Shown: positions 24,287 to 34,064, numbered from the stretch's first letter. The stretch is DNA of 64,000 nucleotides from J027 sp965215855 (GCA_965215855.1 CBDCER010000003.1:1860001-1924000); one strand, 5' to 3'. Made by a program: numbers and translations. The notes: a model not told the origin generated them from the letters alone.

Positions 24287-24315
24287 GCTCCCTGGCTTTG
24301 TGTCAGGGAGCTTTT
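24287..24315 (+). terminator. gdhA terminator
   Basis: GCTCCCTG (24287-24294) pairs with CAGGGAGC (24304-24311), then TTTT. It lies 25 bp after the gdhA stop, between converging genes. Confidence 0.85.
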
Positions 24316-24357
24316 GCATGAATGCTCAATGTTCTTGCGGCGCAAAGTCATTCAGAG

Positions 24358-25533
24358 CTATCTTGTGATCTCGACTACACCCAGCTGGTTTGGAATTCGA
24401 CAGCGTCGCACCTGTTGTACCAACGGCTTCGCCATCAATTTTGGCCGCCCATCAAGCTCCACAAACACAAACTTGCCTGTTGGGAAGCGGTTCACCAACT
24501 CCGGTTTCCCGACCTGAATGCTGCCGCCACGCATCACCAGCGCAATATCTGCACGCCGGACTGTCGTAAAAGTCTGATACGGATCATCGGTGGCGGGCAA
24601 CGCGATAATATCTGCTCGCATTCCCGGTGCAAGATCACCGACATCTGATAGACGTAATATCCGCCGCGGATTATCTGTAACCAACCGAAACAGGGTCCTG
24701 TCATCTAGTAGCTCCGTTGCCCGCGCCGCTCGCAGTTCATCCAGCATGTCCCCATCTGCCGTTAATCGTGAATCACTGCCTAATGCCAGTTTCCCGGCTT
24801 CAGCCCATTGTGTCACATCTGTTGTTTTGCCTAATAAATACTGATTAGTGGATGGACACCATACCAAACCGACACCTTGCGCCAATGCCGTTTGGACATC
24901 TGTCGTCGCCATGCCAACGCCATGAATTAGCACCGTATTGCTTCCTACCACACCTAGATCACTTAATTGCCCCCACTCCCTGGCAGCAATATCATCCGTC
25001 CCTTCTGCCAGATGAATCATCCAAGGAGCTTGCGTTGGTGTGCGTTGATAGCTTCGCTGGATGCGAGCCGCTGTCTCGAAATGCAATGAGTGTGCCCACC
25101 CATAGCGCCGCACTACACGCACCGGAAATTTGCGTGATTTCAACGGGCGATGTAGAGGATTGTGATGGGCAACGATGGTCACGCCCGATAGTAAATTCTT
25201 CAAGCCACCAACGAAACAACGATCCCAGAGAGTATAATCCCGTAATTGACGGAAAGGAGCCTCATCCAAATGAGCGGACACATCCTCCCCCCAAACATGG
25301 GCATTGGGATAGTCTTCACGGAAGCGTGTGCGGGGGAAGTGATTCAGTTCTAGGTGGTCATGAGCATTGACCAGCCCAGGATAAAGCATATAGCCATCCA
25401 GATTGACAACTGTGGCTTTTGATGCTATATCGGACGACAGGATGCGCCCGGTGCGGGTATTGATAACCAACGGCTGATCAGTCACAATACCAGTGGGTGT
25501 GATAAGCGGTGCATGAACAAGCGCAAGATACAT
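24358..25533 (-). CDS. Amidohydrolase-family enzyme
   Basis: 391 residues, cytoplasmic. TIM-barrel metal hydrolase of the chlorohydrolase/cytosine-deaminase type: VNAHDHLELNHFPRTRF supplies the HxH, VAHHNPLHRPL and MIHLAEGTDDIAAREWG more metal ligands, and LALGSDSRLTADGDMLDELR the last Asp. GLVWCPSTNQYLLG is a family strand. The first ligand pair is HDH, as in this subgroup. Substrate cannot be told. The start is only 30 bp from a divergent lipoprotein gene. Confidence 0.8.
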   Translation of the reverse strand: MYLALVHAPLITPTGIVTDQPLVINTRTGRILSSDIASKATVVNLDGYMLYPGLVNAHDHLELNHFPRTRFREDYPNAHVWGEDVSAHLDEAPFRQLRDYTLWDRCFVGGLKNLLSGVTIVAHHNPLHRPLKSRKFPVRVVRRYGWAHSLHFETAARIQRSYQRTPTQAPWMIHLAEGTDDIAAREWGQLSDLGVVGSNTVLIHGVGMATTDVQTALAQGVGLVWCPSTNQYLLGKTTDVTQWAEAGKLALGSDSRLTADGDMLDELRAARATELLDDRTLFRLVTDNPRRILRLSDVGDLAPGMRADIIALPATDDPYQTFTTVRRADIALVMRGGSIQVGKPELVNRFPTGKFVFVELDGRPKLMAKPLVQQVRRCRIPNQLGVVEITR

Positions 25534-25563
25534 GCCATTATTCTATATCAAAGGACAATTATC

Positions 25564-26007
25564 ATGTTGAAAAAAATTAAGTGGCCGGTTTGGATGGTGA
25601 TGGGAATGATGTTGTTGGCAATTCTCGCTTGCAATTTCAGCTTCAGCACCGCCAAACTCGAAAATATCCGCCTGGCGGTAGATGAAGACGGCAATAATAA
25701 AACCACAACATTTACGATGACGGATACCGTTTATATTGTGATGGATTTAGAGAACGCACCAGATGATACCGAAGTTTCTGCTGTGTGGATTGTGGTGGAT
25801 GCTCCAGACGTCGAACCCGGCACAAGGCTTGGCGATGTAGATCCAACCACCGATGATGAAATTGTGACATTAGAAACAGGTTCAGGGAGCTTGTGGTTCT
25901 CTATGGAGCCAGCTTCGTTTAATTTGCCACCGGGTAAGTATAAAGTGGAAATTAGCCTCAATGGTGAGCGCGAAGCAACGCTGGAATTCGACATTACCGC
26001 AGAGTGA
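25564..26007 (+). CDS. Lipoprotein with Ig-like domain
   Basis: 147 residues from the ATG at 25564 (AAAGGA upstream). MLKKIKWPVWMVMGMMLLAI then LACN is a lipobox. The mature domain is beta-rich with a C-terminal FNLPPGKYKVEISLNGEREA, an Ig-like pattern found in many exported Chloroflexota proteins. It overlaps the 3' end of the opposite-strand glycosyltransferase by 14 bp. Confidence 0.7.
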   Translation: MLKKIKWPVWMVMGMMLLAILACNFSFSTAKLENIRLAVDEDGNNKTTTFTMTDTVYIVMDLENAPDDTEVSAVWIVVDAPDVEPGTRLGDVDPTTDDEIVTLETGSGSLWFSMEPASFNLPPGKYKVEISLNGEREATLEFDITAE

Positions 26008-27952
26008 TGGTTTCGAGGTGCAAAATCTGATCCGGGTCGTCGTTGGCGGGTTGCAGTCGCGTCTTAGGGTCAGTCGCATCATACATCACGACGATAAGTT
26101 GATATGTTCCGGGTGGCAGGTTATCGTTTAAGATTAATCCATGATTATCCACGATAACCTCTCCGGCTTCCCATAATGTTGTAGGCTGCTGTCCATTGGC
26201 AGGTTCACTATCGTGCTGGCTGGCGAGGCCACCATAGTCATAAAGCACCTGCACCGACACTTTGTAACGCCTTGCCAACACCGCGCCGGTTTCCCAATAG
26301 AGCGTCATGCCCACTACATCCCCCTGGCCCGCCATAAACGTATCCCCAGATAGCGTATACCCTCGCAGAATAATGTCTTCCCCAAAGCTCACATTTAAGA
26401 CTAGTTCGGGTTCGGGGGGCGGTGGCTCCAGTACAACATATTGCACAAGCTCCACATCGTTGTACCAATCACGATCAACACTGTAGGCGTTTTGTGCCAG
26501 GGTTGCTTCAACGATGCCATTTGGATCACGCTCTTGTTGCCCCCACAGTACCAGGAAGATGCGCCCATGTTGATTGATGATTCTTTCAGTGGAAATTTGA
26601 GTGGCTGGGTCATCACCGCCAAGCCCTTCAGGTAGTGTGTAAACATCCGTCGGGCCGTCATAATAATAGCTGAAGACCTCTTGCTGGTTGGGTGCATTCA
26701 GAATAATAGCGTCATCCGCTCGTGGATTGGCATTGATGGTCTGTACAATTCCCTTATAGTCGCTACGGGCATAGGTCGGATCGCTGTCAAGTAGATCAAT
26801 ACCCCGCATCGTCAGTATGAAGACGACAGCACCCAATGCTATTGCTGTCCCCTGTAGGATAATGCCACTACGCAATCGACTGATTTGCGCCCCCCCTAGT
26901 CCGATTATCAACGCCATTGCACTCTGCGCTGGCAACAAAAATTTCAGATTCGCTTCACGATAGGCTCCCGATCCCAGCAACGTCCCGATACTCAACAAAC
27001 ATAGCAGGAGTGCTAAGGCGATATTCCATCTATCAAAGTTCCGCTGAGTGGTCAAAAAGCGGGGGCGCTGTAGCCCCCCCCTACCGCGTTGTCGTATGGA
27101 TTCCGTGTAGGGGCGAGATATATCTCGCCCGCCACTTACCAGTGATGAAAATGCTGCTATAATCAAGACACTAGGCAGCAAAATCCTCAACAGATCAATT
27201 TCTGTAGTCGTATGTCCATAAACTAGAATCGTGGCGATACGTTCCAGTCGATCAGCCAATACTGTTGTATTGCCCGTCGAAGGCCAGGTCGTAACTTGAT
27301 CATAGGCTGTTGGCAGCCAGGGCAGAAATGCCGTAATCGTCACCAAATTTAGCCCAACATAAACTAGTCCATGCTGCCGATGGTGCAACCACCACCAAAC
27401 AAAATAGGTTCCCTGCACGATCATGGTCAGTGGATAAGTGTATTGCGTATACAAACCCAGAATATTGACAGTAGCCAACCCACCTGCCCAATACAGCCGA
27501 CGTCGAGCGTGAGATGTATCCAACAATCGCAGCAATAGCCACAGACTGAGGATACTCAACGCGCCGAGTTGAGCATACATGCGCGTTTCCTGCGCGTAGT
27601 AGATCGCAAACGGATTGGCTGCAACCAGCAACGCCGCTAGAGTTGCCGCAAAGTCGCCAAATAGCCGCCTACCGAGCGCATAGGTCGCGGCGACGGCCAC
27701 GATACTCCAAAACGCCGAGAGTGAACGTAGGCCAAATTCCGTCGTGCCCATCAATCCCATCCAGCTTTTGAGTGCGATATAGTAGCCAGGTGGATGAATG
27801 TCGCGGCTGGTAGCTTCAACCAGATCAGAGAGGCTACGTTCGGCCAGGCGCAGGCTATTACCTTCATCATGCCACAGCGATTGCGTCTCCAGATGATGAA
27901 AACGCCAAAACGCTGCCAGCAGCAAAATGGCAACCGGAATCAGTCGTCGCAT
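25994..27952 (-). CDS. GT39-type membrane glycosyltransferase
   Basis: 652 residues. The N-terminus MRRLIPVAILLLAAFWRFHH, then WHDEGNSLRLAERSLSDLVE (catalytic Asp-Glu) and SRDIHPPGYYIALKSWMG, are PMT/ArnT (PMT_2) signatures. About 9-10 membrane helices follow to residue 400, then an exoplasmic C-terminal domain of two beta-sandwich units. Such enzymes move sugars from lipid carriers to proteins or lipids on the outer face. Residues about 273-298 (GGRDISRPYTESIRQRGRGG) are encoded by an inserted palindromic repeat. Overlaps the upstream glycoside hydrolase stop by one base, so it is coupled. Confidence 0.85.
   Translation of the reverse strand: MRRLIPVAILLLAAFWRFHHLETQSLWHDEGNSLRLAERSLSDLVEATSRDIHPPGYYIALKSWMGLMGTTEFGLRSLSAFWSIVAVAATYALGRRLFGDFAATLAALLVAANPFAIYYAQETRMYAQLGALSILSLWLLLRLLDTSHARRRLYWAGGLATVNILGLYTQYTYPLTMIVQGTYFVWWWLHHRQHGLVYVGLNLVTITAFLPWLPTAYDQVTTWPSTGNTTVLADRLERIATILVYGHTTTEIDLLRILLPSVLIIAAFSSLVSGGRDISRPYTESIRQRGRGGLQRPRFLTTQRNFDRWNIALALLLCLLSIGTLLGSGAYREANLKFLLPAQSAMALIIGLGGAQISRLRSGIILQGTAIALGAVVFILTMRGIDLLDSDPTYARSDYKGIVQTINANPRADDAIILNAPNQQEVFSYYYDGPTDVYTLPEGLGGDDPATQISTERIINQHGRIFLVLWGQQERDPNGIVEATLAQNAYSVDRDWYNDVELVQYVVLEPPPPEPELVLNVSFGEDIILRGYTLSGDTFMAGQGDVVGMTLYWETGAVLARRYKVSVQVLYDYGGLASQHDSEPANGQQPTTLWEAGEVIVDNHGLILNDNLPPGTYQLIVVMYDATDPKTRLQPANDDPDQILHLETITLR
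27058..27136. repeat. Palindromic repeat inserted in frame in glycosyltransferase gene
   Basis: GGGGGC-N6-GCCCCC (27061-27078) is followed 31 bp later by the perfect 20-bp palindrome GGGCGAGATATATCTCGCCC (27110-27129). This is the look of interspersed REP-type repeats, normally intergenic. Here the insertion keeps the reading frame and adds a basic, Arg-rich loop in a predicted soluble segment. Confidence 0.75.
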
Positions 27953-29427
27953 TAACTATCAGTCCCAGACAGGCGCTTGAGAACAGCATCAATCAAGACA
28001 TAGGTGCTGAATAGTACGCCCAATCCCAACGCCAACACCTTTGGCAATTGCTCGCGGGCGCGTCGGGGCCAGGATTTGCCAGGATCGCGCCAGTCACCTG
28101 ACTGAATATAATGTTGCAGACTGTGGTAGATGGGGGTTGGTTCCCAGGTTGGCTCCACCAGACGGAAATAATACCAGCTCTTGCCGCGTTCCTGTTCATT
28201 TGGGAGTTTCAGAAACCAATAGTTAATCGTGCCGATCCAGGGCCATTCTTGCAAAGCACGTTCATAGGCCAGCGGTGCCCATTCTGCTGCCTGTTCCATT
28301 GTCACTTGCCCATAGGTCTCGATGCCCTGAATAGCCGGATCATTGGGAACCGGATTCCAACCTGCCTCGCTGATCCAGATGGGTTTGTGGGCGTCACCAT
28401 TCGCCACCATAATATCGCGCAACCATTGGTGGCGGGCAAAATTCATGGTATAGGGTCGCATCCGTCGATCCGTCGGGCCGCTGAATAACCCGTAGCCCTG
28501 GGCGCTCAAAACATCGAAGCAGTCCGCTGCACCAAAATCGTACATGCGCTGCAAAAAGAGCATGTCGTAGGCATCCCGTCCGGAAAGATCAATCGTGGGG
28601 CCAATCGCACCAGTATGAATCACGATGTCAGGGTCAACTGCTTTCAACGCATCATGCGTCTGGCACAGCAATTCGGTATAGCCTGCCGGATCAATCAGTT
28701 GATCGCCCCACTCCGGAAATAAATTCGGCTCGTTCCAGATTTGGTAATGGGTGATGCGCCCCTGGTAGCGCGTGGCGAGCGTGACGGCATAATCCACAAA
28801 ATCTTGAATGTCACCGGGCGGGCCATTTGTGTTAATAGCGCCAGGAGCCATGGCCCACGATGGTGTGGGGCCACTGATTCGCGCCAGAATATTCACATTG
28901 TATTGTTCGGCTAGATCAATAATCTGGTCATATTTATCCCAACTGGGATGACCGCCGTCGCCGTCATTGCGGTCTATGACATTATCGCCATTCGTATCCT
29001 CAACATTCCGCAAATCCCAATAATCGCCTTTAGCGTGAATTTCAATGTCTTCCCAGGCAAATTGTTGCCGCAGCCAGCCAAATCCTGCCTCGGCAATCAA
29101 TTCCATCGAACGCTCGCGCTTCTCTGGTTCGGCCTCTAGTTGCAGAAACGCATTGATGCCAAACGGGTTATCGGGCAGGTGTTGGATGTTAGCAGTGGAG
29201 TCAGTCTCCGGCATTCGGCGTGTCAAGTTTGCCAGATATTGTGTCCCGCCCAATACTTGCGCCAACGGTTCGGTTTCACCTGTCACATTCCACAACAAAC
29301 GCTCAACTGGCCCATCCATCACCAAATCAACCGCCAGCGCCAACACAGCAATACCTAGCGTGAGTACAATCACTAACAGAGTGTGGATTGAAAGACCAAA
29401 TAACCGTTTTTGCACGAAACAACTCAA
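27952..29427 (-). CDS. Membrane-anchored glycoside hydrolase (GH-A clan)
   Basis: 491 residues. N-terminal hydrophobic anchor (about 14-34) and a C-terminal one (about 464-483). The barrel between carries THYQIWNEPNLFPEWGDQLI (acid/base Glu) and HKPIWISEAGWNPVPND (nucleophile Glu), the pair of a GH-A retaining enzyme such as GH39 or GH5. The substrate is unknown. It probably acts on the outer face of the membrane, next to the glycosyltransferase with which it is coupled. That suggests assembly or trimming of one surface glycan. Confidence 0.8.
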   Translation of the reverse strand: MSCFVQKRLFGLSIHTLLVIVLTLGIAVLALAVDLVMDGPVERLLWNVTGETEPLAQVLGGTQYLANLTRRMPETDSTANIQHLPDNPFGINAFLQLEAEPEKRERSMELIAEAGFGWLRQQFAWEDIEIHAKGDYWDLRNVEDTNGDNVIDRNDGDGGHPSWDKYDQIIDLAEQYNVNILARISGPTPSWAMAPGAINTNGPPGDIQDFVDYAVTLATRYQGRITHYQIWNEPNLFPEWGDQLIDPAGYTELLCQTHDALKAVDPDIVIHTGAIGPTIDLSGRDAYDMLFLQRMYDFGAADCFDVLSAQGYGLFSGPTDRRMRPYTMNFARHQWLRDIMVANGDAHKPIWISEAGWNPVPNDPAIQGIETYGQVTMEQAAEWAPLAYERALQEWPWIGTINYWFLKLPNEQERGKSWYYFRLVEPTWEPTPIYHSLQHYIQSGDWRDPGKSWPRRAREQLPKVLALGLGVLFSTYVLIDAVLKRLSGTDS

Positions 29428-29906
29428 TCTAATGGACAGGGATTGGCTTCAGAAGATGTGACATAGATTGTCTCCACGCAAATGCCAACTGGTAACTGGA
29501 AACGAGTCCAAAACTGGGCTTCCCACAATGTCTCCACCGTATCATCGCCGATGGTGCAACTCACAACTGTCTTAACACCAACGCGATGATCGTCGATGGG
29601 TTCGATAACAAAATCGCTGAATTTGAACGGGGTATCATGATTGACACGGAGATATTGCTGTGTCAACTCATCCGCCTGCGAGTCCTCGCAGACCAATGGC
29701 TCAAAATCATAAGGACTCCGAAACTCTGACCACATCATTAACCAACCCCATCGTGCTGCATTTTCCGTATCATCCGAGACCAGAAATGCCGTTAGCACTA
29801 ACGTCCCGCCAATCATCCCCGCCAACAGCAAAGCGACAATGACCAGCGATAGCAGCCAGTCATTGAAATGCGTTACTAGAGAATGCTTCAGTAGCTTGTG
29901 TTGCAT
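29424..29906 (-). CDS. Exported/anchored protein of unknown function
   Basis: 160 residues from the ATG at 29906 (GTG at 29915 possible). One hydrophobic segment (about 17-42, LLSLVIVALLLAGMIGGTLV) then a soluble domain with four Cys (LVCEDSQADEL, VVSCTIGDD, GICVETIYV, ANPCPLD), maybe two disulfides outside the membrane. It overlaps the hydrolase start by 4 nt (ATGA) and heads the glycan operon. Family not recognised. Confidence 0.65.
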   Translation of the reverse strand: MQHKLLKHSLVTHFNDWLLSLVIVALLLAGMIGGTLVLTAFLVSDDTENAARWGWLMMWSEFRSPYDFEPLVCEDSQADELTQQYLRVNHDTPFKFSDFVIEPIDDHRVGVKTVVSCTIGDDTVETLWEAQFWTRFQLPVGICVETIYVTSSEANPCPLD

Positions 29907-29983
29907 TGTCTCCACTCATTAAAAGCTGGCGACAATGATACCATATCTTGGGGGTTGGCGACTGATCGTGCATTCTCGGGCAA

Positions 29984-30760
29984 TTAGTCCAAGAACCGGG
30001 GCAAGTAGAAGCTCAAAAACCGTAGGTCGCTATCAGTCTGCAATTGCACTTCCTCAACTGTGGAGTTTGCCAGCATCACATCATATAACCCGATAGTTTG
30101 AGTTTCACCCTGATAAGACAACTGTCCAACACCATCTGTAACATATAGAAACAGATCCTCACCGTCCTGCGGAGCCTCGACTGTAGTCGTTCCACCGCTA
30201 TCGACATAGGTGGCTGTTAGGCGTGCATCGACATGCTGTTCCATCGGTGACTGATCGCCAATCAAACTATAGACAGTTGCCTCGCCTACTCGCCGCACCG
30301 GCAGCTCGCCATGAGCAAGCTGCTGGTAGTGCGGTTTCACATGGCGATATTGAGGATTTGCCACAAACCATATCTGAATGACTCGGGTTGGCGTATCGCT
30401 TTCATTGAGTTCTTGGTGTTCAATCCAATCGCCAGAGAACATGCGCTGGAATTCACCAGTCTTAATGATCCCTTTCCCACCAGTAGTGTCTTCGTGATAG
30501 AGTTCGCCTTCTAACACCCATGTATAAATTTCAAGGCCTCGATGGGGATGCCAAGTAAAACCATTATGGGGCGCGATCTGTGTCATGTGTGCCGTGAGCA
30601 TTCCACTAAGACGCTGTAAAGGGCTCCAGCCGCCGACAGCAAAATGGGAATGAAGCCAGTGAATCGGATGTATCCAGGGAAAGGTATCGGCAGGGATGTA
30701 TTGGAATGCTGGATTGATCTTCAACTGTGGGTCAATAACAGTGTCAAACGGCGATGGCAT
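29984..30760 (-). CDS. Pirin-family bicupin protein
   Basis: 258 residues from the ATG at 30760; a longer frame to 30937 is not protein-like. The N-terminal cupin shows HPHRGLEIYTWVLEGELYHE, with GEFQRMFSGDWIEHQELNES and IQIWFVANPQYRHVKPHYQQ, the iron ligands and fold of pirin. The C-terminal cupin is less conserved, as usual. Pirins are iron proteins with quercetinase or redox regulatory roles; which applies here is unknown. Single gene. Confidence 0.88.
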   Translation of the reverse strand: MPSPFDTVIDPQLKINPAFQYIPADTFPWIHPIHWLHSHFAVGGWSPLQRLSGMLTAHMTQIAPHNGFTWHPHRGLEIYTWVLEGELYHEDTTGGKGIIKTGEFQRMFSGDWIEHQELNESDTPTRVIQIWFVANPQYRHVKPHYQQLAHGELPVRRVGEATVYSLIGDQSPMEQHVDARLTATYVDSGGTTTVEAPQDGEDLFLYVTDGVGQLSYQGETQTIGLYDVMLANSTVEEVQLQTDSDLRFLSFYLPRFLD

Positions 30761-30930
30761 AATGACTCCCAAATTGATTTCAGAACTTGATATTTGAGAT
30801 GATTGCAGGCAAAGATCCTTCCTGCAAATGTGTTCGCAGAAATGAGTTTTCCGCCCAGATGACCTATCATAGCACAAGATCAAGTTCTGAAGCCTAGTCG
30901 TCTTGATTTTCCCGTTGTTGGGTTGCACGG

Positions 30931-30958
30931 TTTTCAACTGGCGGTAGACGGCTATAAT
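30931..30958 (+). promoter_or_regulatory. Promoter of the acetyltransferase-uvrC operon
   Basis: TTTTCA (30931-30936), a 16-bp spacer, and TATAAT (30953-30958), about 38 bp before the first start codon. The -10 box is perfect and the -35 box is weak. GGAGGAGG (30980-30987) follows as a strong ribosome site. Confidence 0.6.
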
Positions 30959-30996
30959 AGGTCACTATCTGCAAACACCGGAGGAGGCAGCCCGTG

Positions 30997-32169
30997 ATGA
31001 GTGGCATCACCGTCCGCAAAGTCGAAAACAAAGCCGATTACAAAGTATTTTTCGAGTTTCCCTGGCGACATTATGCAAATTGTCCGCAATGGGTTCCGCC
31101 ATTGAAATCCACGCGCCGTCATGTGCTGGATCGAGAACATGATGCCTCCTGGGAATATCTGGAAGGTGAATATTTCATTGCCTGGCAGAGAGATGAGCCA
31201 GTGGGCACAATTGCTGCTTTCATCAACCATCGTCACAACGAAACCTGGAACGAAAACATTGGCTGGTTTGGTGCAATGGAGTTTGTCGACGACCCAACCG
31301 TTTCCGCGGCATTGCTAACGACGGCTGAGAACTATGTGAGAACACTAGGATGTGATGCCATTCGCGGCCCAGCAACATTCAACCTACATTCCGAAATGGG
31401 TGTGCTGATGAACAGCTATGATCGCCCACCGATTTTGCTGATGCCTTACAATTACGACTACTACCCAGCGCACATGGAAGGCGCAGGTTACGCAAAAATC
31501 AGAGATGTGTTTAGCTGGTACACTGACAATGAAAATTTAGTGAGTGAAGAAGGCGTTTCGAGCCGCATGGCAAAAGCCCAACGGCTGATCGAAAAAGTAA
31601 AAGAGCGCCGAAATATCACCGTGCGTGGTGGCAAGCGACGCAACCAGCGCGAAGACTTTGAAATTATCTACGAACTCTACAATGCAGGTTGGGCACAGAA
31701 TTGGGGCTTCGTTCCCTTAACTCTGCGCGAACTAGATTCCATGATTAAGGAACTCAAGAGTGTATATGATCCATCATTGAGTGTTTACGCCTTTGTCAAC
31801 GGGGATCCAGCAGGTTTCTTCGTTGGTGTGCCAGACTTCAACCAAGCTCTTATTCATGCCTATCCTCGTCCCGGTGTACCAGAAATCATCTCGCTGTTGA
31901 AAGTATTCTGGCATTGGAAAATCCGCCCCAAAATCAACACGGTGCGCTTACCATTAGGCGGTATCAAACCCGAATATCGTCCATCAGGTGTTATAGCCGT
32001 GTTGGCCTATGAATTTCTGCAACGCTTTCGCAACCTCAATCCTGATAGATGGAAACATTTCGACGGCGGCTGGGTGCTGGAAGACAATACAGAAATGAAC
32101 GATGTGTTGATCCAATCGCGTGCCCAGCAAGATCGCCAGTATCGGCTTTACCAGAAGCCATTGAAATAG
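30997..32169 (+). CDS. GNAT-like acyltransferase
   Basis: 390 residues from the ATG at 30997 (GTG at 30994 is equally placed relative to GGAGGAGG). N-terminal ITVRKVENKADYKVFFEFPW and YANCPQWVPPLKSTRRHVLD are typical of a two-domain GNAT family (YghO-like) seen in many bacteria. A central GNAT fold holds DEPVGTIAAFINHRHNE and GPATFNLHSEMGVLMNSYDR. The substrate is unknown. First of five tightly packed genes; uvrC follows after 4 nt. Confidence 0.75.
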   Translation: MSGITVRKVENKADYKVFFEFPWRHYANCPQWVPPLKSTRRHVLDREHDASWEYLEGEYFIAWQRDEPVGTIAAFINHRHNETWNENIGWFGAMEFVDDPTVSAALLTTAENYVRTLGCDAIRGPATFNLHSEMGVLMNSYDRPPILLMPYNYDYYPAHMEGAGYAKIRDVFSWYTDNENLVSEEGVSSRMAKAQRLIEKVKERRNITVRGGKRRNQREDFEIIYELYNAGWAQNWGFVPLTLRELDSMIKELKSVYDPSLSVYAFVNGDPAGFFVGVPDFNQALIHAYPRPGVPEIISLLKVFWHWKIRPKINTVRLPLGGIKPEYRPSGVIAVLAYEFLQRFRNLNPDRWKHFDGGWVLEDNTEMNDVLIQSRAQQDRQYRLYQKPLK

Positions 32170-32173
32170 AATC

Positions 32174-34048
32174 ATGTACAAAGCCCCTGAAGCCATCCAG
32201 CAACTCCTGGATAACCTGCCGACCAGTCCCGGCGTCTACCAGATGGTTGACCGTCATGGGGAGATTATCTATATCGGTAAGGCCAAAAATCTACGGAGCC
32301 GGGTGCGCTCTTATTTTCAGCCATCTAATCAGGAAACCAAAGTCCAGCGTATCCGCGAGCGTGTGGCTGACATCAAAATCCTGGTGATGGAAAGCGAAAT
32401 CGCAGCTCTGACTGCCGAAGCCCAACTCATTCGCGCCCACAAGCCGCGCTATAACGTTATCTGGAAAGATGATAAGCGTTATCCGTATATTGTGGTTCGT
32501 ACCCGTGATGCTTTTCCCAAAGTTGAACTGACGCGCCGCGTTAATCGCAAGGACGGCAATCGCTACTTTGGTCCATATTCGAGCGCCTGGGCAGTGCGAC
32601 GGATTTTAGATACGTTGCGAAAGGCATTCCCTTACCTGACCTGTAATCGCAAAATCACCGGCCAGGATGATCGGGCCTGCTTGTACTACGATATTAAGCT
32701 GTGTGGCGCTCCCTGTATCGGCGCACAGACCCAGGCAGAATATCGTGCGACTATGGACTCGCTGATGCGCGTGTTGGAGGGCCGAGGTGAAGCTGTTGTT
32801 CGTGAACTAAAAGCTGAGATGAACGCTGCCGCCGATAACCTGAACTTCGAGCGAGCCGCTGCCCTACGTGACCAGATTCAGGCCATTGAGCAAGCTACTG
32901 CGCGTCAGCACCGGATCGCCAAAATCGGATCGGATCGGGATGTATTAGCCCTGGCGACGTCCGAACAAATGGCGATGGTGCAGTTGCTTATCATCCGGGA
33001 TGGGCATTTGATCTCTAGTGAGTCCTTTCCACTGATGAACATTCAAGATGAAACTGACGACACCATCATGAGCAGTTTTTTAACTCAATATTATGAAAGT
33101 GCGGCAGAATTACCACCGGAAATCATCATTCCGGTGAGTATTCCCGAAGCGGATATAGTGGGAACCTGGCTGCGTGAACGCCGCGACGGACGCAGAGTGA
33201 CTCTGACTGTTCCGCAGCGTGGCGAAAAACGCAAGCTCATCCAACGGGCGGCAGAAACGGCTGTTGAACAACTCAACCTGTTCCAGGCGCGTTGGGAGAA
33301 AGACACCATTCGTCATGAAACAGCCTTGCGTGAAATTCAAGAGGCGTTGGAATTGCCGGAACCACCGAATCGCATTGAGTGTTTCGATATCAGCACTTTT
33401 CATGGCGCATCTACTGTTGCCAGCCGGGTGGTCTTCGTCCAGGGAACGCCCTACAAAAGCGAATATCGCCGCTTCAATATCCGCACCGTTGGCCCCGATG
33501 GACCGGATGATTACCAATCCATGCGTGAAGCCCTGACCCGCCGCTTTCAACGCTATGTGGATGCCCTGGCCGATGAAACACCGGGTAAAGTTGATAAGAA
33601 CGAGACCTGGCGCTTGCTGCCCGATTTACTCTTGATAGATGGGGGTAAAGGTCAGTTAAGTATTGCAGATGAGGTTTTGCAATCATTCGAATTACAGGAA
33701 CATGTTCCAGTGGCGGCTCTTGCTAAACAATTTGAGGAAGTCTATGTGCCGGGTCATAAATTGCCCGTATTCCTGCCTCGCACTAGCGAAGGTTCTCATT
33801 TGTTGCAACGGGCACGGGACGAAGCCCATCGCTTTGCCATCACCAGCCACCGTGCCCAGCGCAAGAAAAAAGGCCTGGCAAGCCGCCTGGAAGTGGTTTC
33901 CGGAATCGGGCCTGCCAAACGCAGAGCTTTGCTGAAAGCCTTTAACAATGACATTGAAGCTGTTCGCAAAGCCAGCATTCGCCAGTTGGTAACGGTTCCA
34001 GGCATTACAGAGGAGCTGGCGCAACGCATTAAAGATGAACTGAATTGA
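32174..34048 (+). CDS. uvrC: Excinuclease ABC subunit UvrC
   Basis: 624 residues, the full length. UvrC makes both incisions in nucleotide excision repair. GIY-YIG nuclease at residues about 14-95 (SPGVYQMVDRHGEIIYIGKA), UVR UvrB-binding domain near 205-240 (NFERAAALRDQIQAIEQATA), the RNase H-like 5' nuclease (RIECFDISTFHGASTVASRV), and a C-terminal helix-hairpin-helix pair (VVSGIGPAKRRALLKAFNND). Key residues are present. It sits in the acetyltransferase operon rather than beside uvrA or uvrB. Confidence 0.97.
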   Translation: MYKAPEAIQQLLDNLPTSPGVYQMVDRHGEIIYIGKAKNLRSRVRSYFQPSNQETKVQRIRERVADIKILVMESEIAALTAEAQLIRAHKPRYNVIWKDDKRYPYIVVRTRDAFPKVELTRRVNRKDGNRYFGPYSSAWAVRRILDTLRKAFPYLTCNRKITGQDDRACLYYDIKLCGAPCIGAQTQAEYRATMDSLMRVLEGRGEAVVRELKAEMNAAADNLNFERAAALRDQIQAIEQATARQHRIAKIGSDRDVLALATSEQMAMVQLLIIRDGHLISSESFPLMNIQDETDDTIMSSFLTQYYESAAELPPEIIIPVSIPEADIVGTWLRERRDGRRVTLTVPQRGEKRKLIQRAAETAVEQLNLFQARWEKDTIRHETALREIQEALELPEPPNRIECFDISTFHGASTVASRVVFVQGTPYKSEYRRFNIRTVGPDGPDDYQSMREALTRRFQRYVDALADETPGKVDKNETWRLLPDLLLIDGGKGQLSIADEVLQSFELQEHVPVAALAKQFEEVYVPGHKLPVFLPRTSEGSHLLQRARDEAHRFAITSHRAQRKKKGLASRLEVVSGIGPAKRRALLKAFNNDIEAVRKASIRQLVTVPGITEELAQRIKDELN

Positions 34049-34064
34049 TTGGAGCAAATAGTCA

